From: CAZLBC01 sp964557575
Lineage (GTDB): Bacteria; Planctomycetota; Phycisphaerae; SM23-33
Direction of reading: 5' to 3'
DNA length: 13,557 nt
Assembly: GCA_964557575.1 (NCBI GenBank)
Contig: CAZLBC010000116.1
Location: 1 to 13,557, forward strand
Numbering within the stretch: the first letter of the stretch is position 1; every line of letters starts with the position of its first letter. The translations under genes and the position numbers were made by a program. Positions 1 through 7,464 of the stretch are shown here, in pieces. The notes beneath the pieces are model-generated. The model made no database searches, was not told the DNA's origin, and saw nothing but the letters and a program-made list of their open reading frames with translations.

Positions 1-372
1 GATCGCCGGCGAGGGCGAGGCGTAGCTGTTGACGGCGTTTGACAGCGGCTCGGGTTTTTCGCAGTGAAACAGGTGCTTCTCGAACAGGACCTTCCCGGTC
101 GCGGCGTCGATGCAGAAGGCGTAGAAGTCATGGCCTTTCTTCGTCGCGCTGGTAAGCCACACCCGGTTGTCGAGCACCACGGGGGTGCTCCACCCCCAGT
201 GGGGAATCGGTGTCTTCCACAGGACATTCTTGTCCTCGCCCCATTCGAGGGGCAGCGTTGAATTTTCGACCGATCCGTCGCCCTTCGGCCCGCGGAACAT
301 CGGCCAGGAATCTCCTGCATACATGAAGGATGTCGGCACCACGATTGTCAGTATAAGCAGTGTCGGTTTCAT
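1..372 (-). CDS. PQQ-like beta-propeller secreted protein (N-terminal part, runs off the left edge)
   Basis: The reverse strand reads from ATG at 372 through the window edge with no stop, giving 124 residues. Residues 1-19 look like a Sec signal peptide (hydrophobic LLILTIVV core, probable cut after SFMYA). They are followed by SWPMFRGPKGDG at about 22-33, the opening of the PQQ-like / BamB-like beta-propeller proteins that are abundant in Planctomycetota and Lentisphaerota. Residues 47-99 contain a first propeller blade with the hallmark VLWKTPIP and the DAATGKVLFEK turn. The rest of the propeller lies outside the window. Such proteins are exported; most have no assigned substrate, and an enzymatic PQQ role cannot be inferred from this piece. 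The gene is divergent from the one at 554, and a LacI-type dyad lies 15 bases upstream of its start. The ribosome-binding site is weak. Confidence 0.85.
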   Translation of the reverse strand, partial: MKPTLLILTIVVPTSFMYAGDSWPMFRGPKGDGSVENSTLPLEWGEDKNVLWKTPIPHWGWSTPVVLDNRVWLTSATKKGHDFYAFCIDAATGKVLFEKHLFHCEKPEPLSNAVNSYASPSPAI

Positions 373-386
373 GACCGTATTCTAAT

Positions 387-400
387 GGGAAACGCTTCCC
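387..400. promoter_or_regulatory. LacI-family operator-like dyad
   Basis: The sequence GGGAAACGCTTCCC is an imperfect 14-bp palindrome with one mismatched pair. It has the central AANCGNTT core that LacI/GalR/CcpA-family regulators recognise. It lies 15-28 bases upstream of the ATG of the propeller gene, where it would overlap that gene's promoter or leader, and about 105 bases upstream of the promoter of the divergent gene. LacI-family sugar-responsive control would fit the carbohydrate-related content, but no regulator gene is in the window. Confidence 0.4.
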
Positions 401-504
401 GTTTACATCAGGAACAGTCCCCGATGTTCTTATTCTCAGGGAAGACCGCGGCGCCTCGATAACCATTAAAAACCGGTCACCGCCCCGGGAATCGATGCAC
501 CTCC

Positions 505-533
505 TTTACAACGCCCCGCCCGGAAATCATAAT
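505..533 (+). promoter_or_regulatory. sigma70-type promoter for the secreted TIM-barrel gene
   Basis: TTTACA (505-510) is followed after exactly 17 bases by CATAAT (528-533), each a five-of-six match to the -35 and -10 consensus. Transcription would begin near 540, just before the Shine-Dalgarno sequence AAGGAG at 542-547, so the untranslated leader would be very short. Position and spacing both fit the downstream start codon at 554. Confidence 0.55.
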
Positions 534-553
534 CGTATCGGAAGGAGTATGCC

Positions 554-2308
554 ATGAACGCGACACCGCTCTCCCGCTGCACAGCGATCCTCGCCGTCTT
601 CGCGGCGCTGTTCTCCCTCGCCGCACCCCTGTCCGCCGCCGACGAGCCGACCGACGCCGCCCGGAAGGCCGCCGGGGAGATCCGCCGCGAGGCTTTGCTG
701 GCCCCCCGGGGGCCGGAAGGCCGGCCGCTGCCCCTGGCGACCCACTGGAACGTCGGGACGGTGAAGGGCAGCTTCGAGCCGGATCACCAGATCGGCCTCC
801 TGCAGGCCGGCCACCGGGTGCTGCCCTGGATTTCCTGGCCCGGCCGCAAGCCCGGCGACGAGCGGTTCGACGCCTACTGGGGCCGGCTGCTGCGGTACTG
901 CGCCGCCCTGGACCTGCCCGTCTCGTTCCGCGGGACCCAGTGGAACGCGATGCTGGTCAAGAAGGAGTACCGCAACGGCCCGGCGGACCGCTGGGCGGGC
1001 GTCGTGAAGCCGGACGGGACGCGGGTGCCGAAGCTCAGCCCCTTCGGCCCGGCCGCGCCCTGGAAAGACCCGGCGGCGGCGTACGTGGATACCCCCGCCA
1101 TGAAACGGTGCCGGGAGCTGTACCCCGACCCGCCCCTGGTGCTGTGGGTCTCCAACAACGAGCCGCCGGACCTGCGGTGGAAAAAGCACGGCGGCCTGGA
1201 GAAGAATTCAAAACGATACCTTCAGAAATACGGTCAGGGGAAGTCCGACGCATTCAAGCGCCGGGTGGTCGGGGAGGGGTGGATCGAGCGGTACCGGGTG
1301 ATGTTCCGGGCCATGCGGGAGGCGCTGGAAAACCCCGCCTGGCGAAAGAACGTCCGGTTCGTCGGCTACGGGGCCTTCGGGCCCGCGCACTTCGGGCGGT
1401 GGAGCGGGTGGAAGGTCTACTCCCTGATCTGCGAGAAGTGGGTCTCGCCGGACTTACACTGCTGGGCCGGCGGTAGCCCGTCCTATTACACGCACAACTG
1501 GAACGGCAACCGCGACCACCGGGTCTTCTCCACGCAGGTCCAGTCGATGAACTGGCTCTTCATGCTCGATGAGGCCCTGTCGGTGAACCCGGAGTTCTGG
1601 TTCGAGATCTCCACCTGGGACGGCAACGAGGTCGGGGCCTGGATGGAGGGCCTGGGGGTCGATGACCCGGCGAAACTCGCGGCCGCATCGAGCCGCCCCC
1701 TCGACCCGGCGGCGCGGAAGAACCTCGACAAGAAGCTCCTGAAGAAGTCCAAGGCCCTGCAGTACATGGCCGAGGGCCAGACCTATCCCCCCGAGCGGAC
1801 GCTGGGATGGGTGCAGTTCGGCCTGTGGCTGCTGCGGCCCCGGGCGGTCCGGGAGTTCCGGGGCCACGCGACGCAACTGGTCCCCGTCAGGCCCTACTGG
1901 CTGCAGACGGTGACCGCGGTCGACCGGGTCTGGGACAACCCCGTCCTCCGGGAGTACTGGCGCCGCGGCGAGCTGGTACCCAACCGGGCCCATCGCCATC
2001 CCTACCGGACGCTCATACCCGAGCAGTACCGGGACGTCCACCGCTGGTACCTTCTGGATACCTCCCTGGACCCGCCGCGGCCGTGGAAGCAAAACACGGA
2101 CCTGCCCGTCTTCAGCCTGGCCATCGCCCGCGAGGAGGACGGGAAGCGGTCGTGCCTTCTCTACGCCCACGCCCCGCGGGCGGCCCGGGAGGACGTCGCG
2201 ATCACGGTCCCCGGTTGCGGGGAGGTCACCGTCGACGTTCCGCGGGCGGGGGCCTTCTGGACCGTGGCGGCCGGGACCGGCCGGGCGGAAAAAGTGGCTG
2301 TAGAGTAG
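554..2308 (+). CDS. secreted TIM-barrel-like protein, putative GH-A-type glycosidase of unknown family
   Basis: The protein has 584 aa. The start is fixed by AAGGAG six bases upstream of ATG 554 and a clear signal peptide (residues 1-28, alanine/leucine-rich, cut near LSAA). I do not recognise the family. The body begins with THWNVGTVKGSF and has the alternating strand/helix rhythm of a (beta/alpha)8 barrel. Two glutamates sit where clan GH-A enzymes carry their catalytic pair: E203 in VSNNEPPD (end of strand 4) and E351 in FWFEISTWDG (strand 7). Residues from about 510 onward look like a small C-terminal beta domain. A retaining hydrolase acting on exported or environmental glycan is an inference from this geometry. 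The gene is monocistronic; its stop lies only eight bases before the first IS-like repeat. Its codon use is very G+C-rich, unlike the block to its right. Confidence 0.8.
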   Translation: MNATPLSRCTAILAVFAALFSLAAPLSAADEPTDAARKAAGEIRREALLAPRGPEGRPLPLATHWNVGTVKGSFEPDHQIGLLQAGHRVLPWISWPGRKPGDERFDAYWGRLLRYCAALDLPVSFRGTQWNAMLVKKEYRNGPADRWAGVVKPDGTRVPKLSPFGPAAPWKDPAAAYVDTPAMKRCRELYPDPPLVLWVSNNEPPDLRWKKHGGLEKNSKRYLQKYGQGKSDAFKRRVVGEGWIERYRVMFRAMREALENPAWRKNVRFVGYGAFGPAHFGRWSGWKVYSLICEKWVSPDLHCWAGGSPSYYTHNWNGNRDHRVFSTQVQSMNWLFMLDEALSVNPEFWFEISTWDGNEVGAWMEGLGVDDPAKLAAASSRPLDPAARKNLDKKLLKKSKALQYMAEGQTYPPERTLGWVQFGLWLLRPRAVREFRGHATQLVPVRPYWLQTVTAVDRVWDNPVLREYWRRGELVPNRAHRHPYRTLIPEQYRDVHRWYLLDTSLDPPRPWKQNTDLPVFSLAIAREEDGKRSCLLYAHAPRAAREDVAITVPGCGEVTVDVPRAGAFWTVAAGTGRAEKVAVE

Positions 2309-2316
2309 CATTAAGA

Positions 2317-2400
2317 TGATAGGGAAATCAATCCTATCTCCCGTCAACATGGTGATTTAAGTGTAACATAACCCAGACTATGGGATGTTCCGGTCGCGGG
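2317..2400 (+). repeat. 84-bp direct repeat, copy 1 (probable left end of an insertion sequence)
   Basis: This stretch aligns without gaps to 9449-9532, with 78 of 84 positions identical by my count, in the same orientation 7132 bp apart. It starts with GATAGG, nine bases, CCTATC (a 6-bp stem) and ends just before the transposase start codon at 2408. That position marks it as the terminal and leader region of the element that carries the transposase. The differences from copy 2 are at 2339, 2347, 2372-2374 and 2386. Confidence 0.8.
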
Positions 2401-2407
2401 GTGAGCC

Positions 2408-3082
2408 ATGAAAACGCTTATGAAATGGTTTCGTCGCCTGGCGGCAAAGAAGTTCGATTCATCCAACGTACCCCGAAAACCAGGCCGCCCTGCCACACCC
2501 GGTTGGGTGTGTCGTGAAATACTGAAAATGGCTCGTGGCAACAGAAACTGGGGTTCAGAACGTATCGCTGGCCAAATATCAAACCTGTACTTCGAAATCA
2601 GCGATGAAACCGTACGACAGATTCTGAGAAAACATAATCTGGAATCCGGGCCAAAACGGGTTTCTCAAGGCACATGGAGCCAATTCCTCAAACGACACTG
2701 GGAAGTGCTGTGGGCCACGGATTTCTTCACGTGTGAAGTTCTGACTCTACGGGGGCTTGTAACATTCTACACATGCTTCTTTATTCGACTCAAAACACGA
2801 GAAGTTGTTCTTGGTGGCATTACCACGAATCCCAACGAAAGATTCATGAAGCAGGTAGCAAGGAATGTCACCGGGTTCGAACTCCAGGATGCCAGATTCA
2901 TTATCCATGACAGAGACACAATCTACCTTCCGTTTGACAAAATGCCGCCTGATGGAATGGACGCGGTAAAACTACCACCCAAAAGCCCGAACCTCAATGC
3001 TTACGCCGCGAGGACGTTCAGATCAATAAAAGAACTCAAACTGACCGAGGACACTGCAGTGCAAAAGCGCCAAAGGGATTAA
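2408..3082 (+). pseudogene. truncated IS transposase with integrase (rve) core, IS481/IS3-like
   Basis: The N-terminus (224 codons open) has a helix-turn-helix-like segment, GRPATPGWVCREILKMA, then the GSERIAGQI and ISDETVRQIL helices. These are followed by an integrase core: WATDFFTCEVLTLRGLVTFY with D105, IIHDRDT with D168/D170, and KLPPKSPNLNAYAARTFRSIKE. In the family the last motif reads NAxAER and supplies the third catalytic residue. Here codon 201 (3008-3010) is GCG (Ala) where GAG (Glu) is expected. After SIKEL the homology stops, and the frame runs into sequence belonging to the opposite-strand gene remnant, ending at 3082 without the usual 60-80 C-terminal residues. So the copy is dead on two counts. 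The 84-bp repeat precedes it by seven bases. Confidence 0.8.
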
Positions 3083-3606
3083 CCGGATTACGGTCCCAAA
3101 GCCATTTCCAGAAGACCTGACGTGTCCCTTTGAATTTCTTCTCACTGTAGATTTTGCCGTCGGTGGCGCCGTAGCAATTGCGTTTGTAGGTCATGTGGTC
3201 GAGGGGGTGCATGGCGATGTTCTCGGCCACATTGATCTCGAACCGAAGAGTCAAAAGGTTTTGAGTCGGGATGCCCTCCACCCGCTCCAGGGAGAACGAC
3301 AGATAGCTGTCCTGAACATTGACAGCGAGCGTCAGTTTGGCGAGGCCATCTGCGGCGACCAGTCTTTTACCGTCAAATGACAAATCATTGAGGGGGAACT
3401 CCTTCGGCCTCCCGGGACCCGCAAGGAAATTGAGGCCGTACAGGTAGAACCCACGACCGGGATCAGCGGTATTGAGCAGTTCCTTTTTGTCCGCCAGACG
3501 GAACAATGATTTCGGTCTGCCGTTCACATCGAATTCCAGGCGGAATTTCTTATTCTCAATTCCCACAACATCTTTCCCCAATACGCTGCTGGTCGTTGTG
3601 CGGATC
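3036..3606 (-). pseudogene. orphan internal fragment of an unrecognised, probably carbohydrate-related protein
   Basis: On the minus strand an open frame from about 3606 to a stop at 3036 encodes roughly 185 residues with regular beta-strand character: GIENKKFRLEFDVNGRPKSL, then ELLNTADPGRGFYLYG, then LERVEGIPTQNLLTLRFEI, and WLWDRNPVNPFGAFALQCP. It looks like the beta-sandwich near the N-terminus of a large secreted glycan-active protein, but I cannot name the family. It has no start codon or signal peptide of its own; the upstream part of the same frame is only the out-of-frame shadow of the esterase. At its 3' side it breaks off at the transposase junction (about 3050). It is therefore a relic cut at both ends. 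Confidence 0.6.
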
Positions 3607-4281
3607 AACACTGGTATAGACGGTTGTTTTCCCTCCCATCGAGTGACCGGATACCCCCAGGCGATTGGGATCCACTTCGGGCTGATTCTCAAGAAAGGTC
3701 AGAGACCGGCGCGCTGCACATGTGATAAGATAATAACTGGAATTCATCGGATTGGGGACACTTGATATCGTGTGGTCTCTTGGTGTGGTCGCCTCTCTAA
3801 ACTTTAGGTTGTCATAGTTAGGTAAATTTCTCCCATGAGCAGCAGCCAGTCCATCCCAGTCGGTATTTGGGGCGCCTTCTTTTTCATGATTTAATTTACC
3901 GGTAGACCAGCTTATTGATATGCATGCGTATCCTTGCTGTGCCCAGTAGATTGCCTGCCCCGGTTTGCCGACCCCGCCCCCTCCATGGATCTGCAGGATT
4001 GCCGGAAGCTTTTTTGAGGAAGGGGGATACGCATAATATCCGGCCAGACGAGGGTTATGAATTTTGCCGTTTTGTCCTTTAAATGTGCCGACATTGAAGG
4101 TAACGAACTTCACATGCACGCCGCCCTCATCCCATTCACGTATTGTCTTAATGTCAAGAGATCCTTGTTTTGGATCAAAGCTCTTGTAGAGCTCCTTTGC
4201 TGTCTGTGGTATCTCCTGGGAAGCAAGCGGCTGAATACAAGAAAGGATCACCACAAAAAGTAACAATAATCTGCTTGTCAT
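3556..4281 (-). pseudogene. truncated acetylxylan-esterase-like alpha/beta hydrolase (second copy)
   Basis: This is a paralogue of the intact esterase at 7464-9425. It has a signal peptide (MTSRLLLLFVVILSC), IPQTAKELYKSF, the oxyanion motif LQIHGGGG, PNTDWDGLAAAHG and the nucleophile elbow LGVSGHSMGGKTTVY. Homology continues only to the SVDP segment (about 3606), then gives way to an unrelated tail of 14 codons ending at a stop at 3556. The acid and histidine of the triad and all C-terminal domains are missing, so it cannot be active. ATG 4281 is preferred because of the signal peptide and an AGGA just upstream. A TTG at 4371 has a better-spaced GGGAG but would add 30 untypical residues. It lies downstream of, and in the same direction as, the LamG gene, suggesting it was once the third gene of that operon. 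Confidence 0.75.
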
Positions 4282-4404
4282 CTTCCTTGATATTGATTGG
4301 AAACTCAGCATTTCGCATTGCAGCAGTGCACAGGCACAGCGGAAACGGGCCATGATTGTTCGTGTATTCAATTTTCTTCTCCCTGATTGATTCGTGGTCG
4401 TGCC

Positions 4405-7400
4405 CTATCTACCCAACAGCCAGGTCGACTCTTTGATGCCGTCGAGGGGTAGGTTGAAGGTCATCTTGTAGGTGTTTGATGCTGGATCGTAGTCGGTCTG
4501 CCAGAAGTCGTTGCCATTGTCCGATTGGTCTAAAGCCTTGCGACTGTTGCCCTGTAGGCGGTACAACTTGAACTTGTTCGACGGCAGGCCTTCGAATCGA
4601 ATAGGAACAGCACCAACACCACCTTTGATTGTGACCTTCACTTCAGGTCCGGTCGCTGTAACAATCACGGGATAGCTGTTCACGAGCTTGCCGCCGGTCA
4701 CGGTGATCTTCAGGTCGTTGCCAACAGCTTCGCGGAGGGTCGTTTTCCAGGATGTGGGGTTCGCGGCCAGGTGCTTGCGATACGCCTCGTTGGGGCCGTA
4801 GTAGTCGGCGGCGACGCGATGGAGCGTGATCCATTCGAGATCCATGTCGACTGCATCGCCGGGCATGAACTTAGTGACACCTTTGGGTACGGTCAGATAC
4901 AGGTCGAGATTCGAGAGCCTTGCCTTCTTATTGACCTGGAATACCGGGAACGCGATGGTGGGGTTGTTGTGCTCCTTTCCGCCGTGAACCGCCTTGAATG
5001 AACGGATGATCAATGCGCGATAACCAGTACCCCAATCTTTACCACGAGTGCTGCGTGCGCCCGGGAACGCAACCCACCATGGGGCGGGACCGGTCAGGAC
5101 GATGTTCTCTTTGAACATGCTGTTTACTTTCAGATTGCCGGGGACCTTGTGCTGGGCAATCAATCCGTCGCGATTGCCGTAGGCGATCATGGGCGTCACC
5201 TGCCCACCCGTCCGGCCCTGCCGGAAGAGGTAGGAGTTGTTGGCGGCGATCCCTTTCTCGAACCGGTAGCTGAACTTCTGGAACGAACGGCTGTAATCGT
5301 CAGTCCGGAGCGTGGCGATGCGAGCATCCATCGAGAAGTCGCGGTTCTTGCCGTAGTAGCCATTGTAGTGGACATCCGTCAGACAGGGACCATGGGCGAG
5401 GTAGGTGGTCTTGAGCTCAGTCGGCATCAGTTTGTCTTTGCCACTGCGTTTGACCGCAATCCAGTCGCCGCCCCAGCCGGCGTCGGTCCAACCCCACTTC
5501 TTGCCTTTCAGGCCATTCCGGGCCATGAGCATGCGGACATCGGTGACCATGACGTCGACCAGACTGTTGTCGATATCGAAGCAGATCGTTTCGCCCCAGC
5601 AACCAATGGCAAGCTGGTCCCAGCGTCCGTTCCCGCCGTAGCCCCAGAGGCTGAGCTGAGCATGCGAAGCTGAAGGAAGCTTGCCCCAGAAGCCATAGGC
5701 GATTCGAAGCCGGTACTGCGTCTCTCCAGGATTAACCGGTATAATGGCATAGTACTTGGCGTAGGCGCCATGGTGCCAGTTCTTGCTGAGCTGAACCGGG
5801 ATGCCCGTAGGTTTTCCGTCGGCATCACAGAGGATGGGGACGTTCCCCGTAATGTTTGCAGGGCTGTCGATGTCGAACAGTACAGGAACGTACTGCTTCG
5901 CTACGTTCCGGCTCTCGATCGACAAATCCACTTCGTCGTACTTGCGGATGTCCGTGTAACCTGTCTTCCAGTCGCGGTCGAACTTGGGAATGTCGATGAC
6001 ATGTGCCGCCATGGACGGCGTGTATTTGGTTGTGTACTTGCGACCTTTGACACCGGTGGCATTGAAGGTCAGTTCTGCGGGATTGGCCCCGGCAGCAACC
6101 ATGGGGCAGTGCAGCACGAATTCTTTGGTCTTGCCGAAGGACCACTTTCCTGAGACCTTCTTCTCTGTCTTGTTGCCGTTCAGCGATAGACGGACCGTTG
6201 CCCCGTCCAAATTGGGCGATTTCGCACCACCCGCGGTCACAGCGTCGAAACTCATCTCCCAGGACAGACCTTTGCGATTGTGTCCCCCGGGGTGATTCTT
6301 GTGAGCCCTGATCTCCTGCGGGCTCAGTGCACGGTTCCAAATCCGGACCTCGTCGTAGATGGCATGGATCACCTTACCATGGCCGTCAGGACGGCCGCCG
6401 ATCCGAAGCTTGTCTTTGCCTGGAGTCCGAGCCTTGTCGATCTTCTTACTTCCGGCGGCACTGCCGTTCACATACAGTTTCATTGTCTTGCTGTCGTACG
6501 TCATCGCGAGGTGGCACCATTCATCTTCCTTGATGGCTTTGTGTCGACCAATGCGAATCATGTTCTTCCTGCCACCACCGATGTTAAGGAATGCGGAGAC
6601 ATTGCCGCGATGGTACAGGACCCCGAAGTTACCCTCGGCCCACTCATTGTTGTTCTTGCCGATCAGCCAGTGGCGACCATTTTGATGAGCCAGTTTCGTT
6701 GGGATCTTGACCCAGAACTCGAGCGTGAACTTCTGCGGGTCAAGCTTCGGGTTGTGCGGGACGTCGATCGGTTTACCGCGGACGACCCGAGCTGTGCCTG
6801 CGATGCCGGGGAACGGTCCGTCTGCATACGACGCATCGGGCGATGCCTTCAATGTAAACGTCAGGGACGAAGGCCAAGCAACGAGCTCGAACATGCTGTT
6901 GGTCTCGATTACCTTACCGTTCGCGTCTTCGAACTGGATGCCGAGGAAATGGAAGCGCTGTGCGAGTCGGCCGGATTCCATCATGATTGTACTGCGCGGA
7001 TTCTTCTGCCGTCCGGCCAGGCAATTGATTGCCTGGTACACCTTGCCGTTATGTTCGATCTCAACCTTCAGATCCGCCTTTGGCAAGGCGTTGACAGGTT
7101 TCGCACCGGCGTAACCGGCTGTCAGGTAATCAGTTCCTTCAATCTTACCCAATTGGACCTTGCGGAAGTCGGCCAGGTCAAGGGCAAACCCATAGTGCCC
7201 CGACTCAACGGCAAACACGTCTGAGCTGTTATCGCCCTTCTCCTTGCGGAACCCGTTCGGCCAGAATGCATAGGCATAGTCCTGTTCGCGCAAAGGCCGG
7301 TCGGCCGTTTCCGGTTTCGGTGACATAGCAGTAGCTCTCTTCTTTTGGGGAACCTGTTTCATCTTCTGTGCTGCTCTATCTTGTGCGCCTCTATTCTGTT

Positions 7401-7464
7401 CGTCACATGCGAACGCAATCAGCATCACAACGCAGATCAGACCAATTGTCCGTATCCTGTGCAT
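4405..7464 (-). CDS. large LamG-domain lipoprotein
   Basis: The protein has 1019 aa. The N-terminus, MHRIRTIGLICVVMLIAFAC, is a lipoprotein-type signal with C20 as probable lipidation site, followed by a charged linker (21-60). Residues 60-220 form a beta-rich domain. Residues 243-390 are a LamG / concanavalin-A-like lectin domain with its signatures FTLEFWVKIP, WCHLAMTYD, KLYVNGS and YDEVRIWNRALSPQEI. The remaining 600 residues are beta- and aromatic-rich and not recognised; they may form a catalytic or binding module. LamG domains bind glycans or act as adhesive or structural modules. The start is firm: AAAGGAG lies 5 bases upstream, and the ATG shares one base with the TAA stop of the preceding esterase gene (TAATG), implying translational coupling. 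A role holding or processing the polysaccharide that the esterase deacylates is an inference from the operon. Confidence 0.85.
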   Translation of the reverse strand: MHRIRTIGLICVVMLIAFACDEQNRGAQDRAAQKMKQVPQKKRATAMSPKPETADRPLREQDYAYAFWPNGFRKEKGDNSSDVFAVESGHYGFALDLADFRKVQLGKIEGTDYLTAGYAGAKPVNALPKADLKVEIEHNGKVYQAINCLAGRQKNPRSTIMMESGRLAQRFHFLGIQFEDANGKVIETNSMFELVAWPSSLTFTLKASPDASYADGPFPGIAGTARVVRGKPIDVPHNPKLDPQKFTLEFWVKIPTKLAHQNGRHWLIGKNNNEWAEGNFGVLYHRGNVSAFLNIGGGRKNMIRIGRHKAIKEDEWCHLAMTYDSKTMKLYVNGSAAGSKKIDKARTPGKDKLRIGGRPDGHGKVIHAIYDEVRIWNRALSPQEIRAHKNHPGGHNRKGLSWEMSFDAVTAGGAKSPNLDGATVRLSLNGNKTEKKVSGKWSFGKTKEFVLHCPMVAAGANPAELTFNATGVKGRKYTTKYTPSMAAHVIDIPKFDRDWKTGYTDIRKYDEVDLSIESRNVAKQYVPVLFDIDSPANITGNVPILCDADGKPTGIPVQLSKNWHHGAYAKYYAIIPVNPGETQYRLRIAYGFWGKLPSASHAQLSLWGYGGNGRWDQLAIGCWGETICFDIDNSLVDVMVTDVRMLMARNGLKGKKWGWTDAGWGGDWIAVKRSGKDKLMPTELKTTYLAHGPCLTDVHYNGYYGKNRDFSMDARIATLRTDDYSRSFQKFSYRFEKGIAANNSYLFRQGRTGGQVTPMIAYGNRDGLIAQHKVPGNLKVNSMFKENIVLTGPAPWWVAFPGARSTRGKDWGTGYRALIIRSFKAVHGGKEHNNPTIAFPVFQVNKKARLSNLDLYLTVPKGVTKFMPGDAVDMDLEWITLHRVAADYYGPNEAYRKHLAANPTSWKTTLREAVGNDLKITVTGGKLVNSYPVIVTATGPEVKVTIKGGVGAVPIRFEGLPSNKFKLYRLQGNSRKALDQSDNGNDFWQTDYDPASNTYKMTFNLPLDGIKESTWLLGR

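Noticed and set aside
1454..2350. 298-codon minus-strand frame across the end of the secreted TIM-barrel gene and the repeat
   Set aside because: Its composition (P, G, R, V rich) is that of an antisense shadow, and its start lies in the IS-like repeat.
6280..7224. 314-codon plus-strand frame inside the LamG gene
   Set aside because: Opposite strand of a well-supported lipoprotein gene with LamG motifs; no domain or ribosome-binding site in the plus frame.
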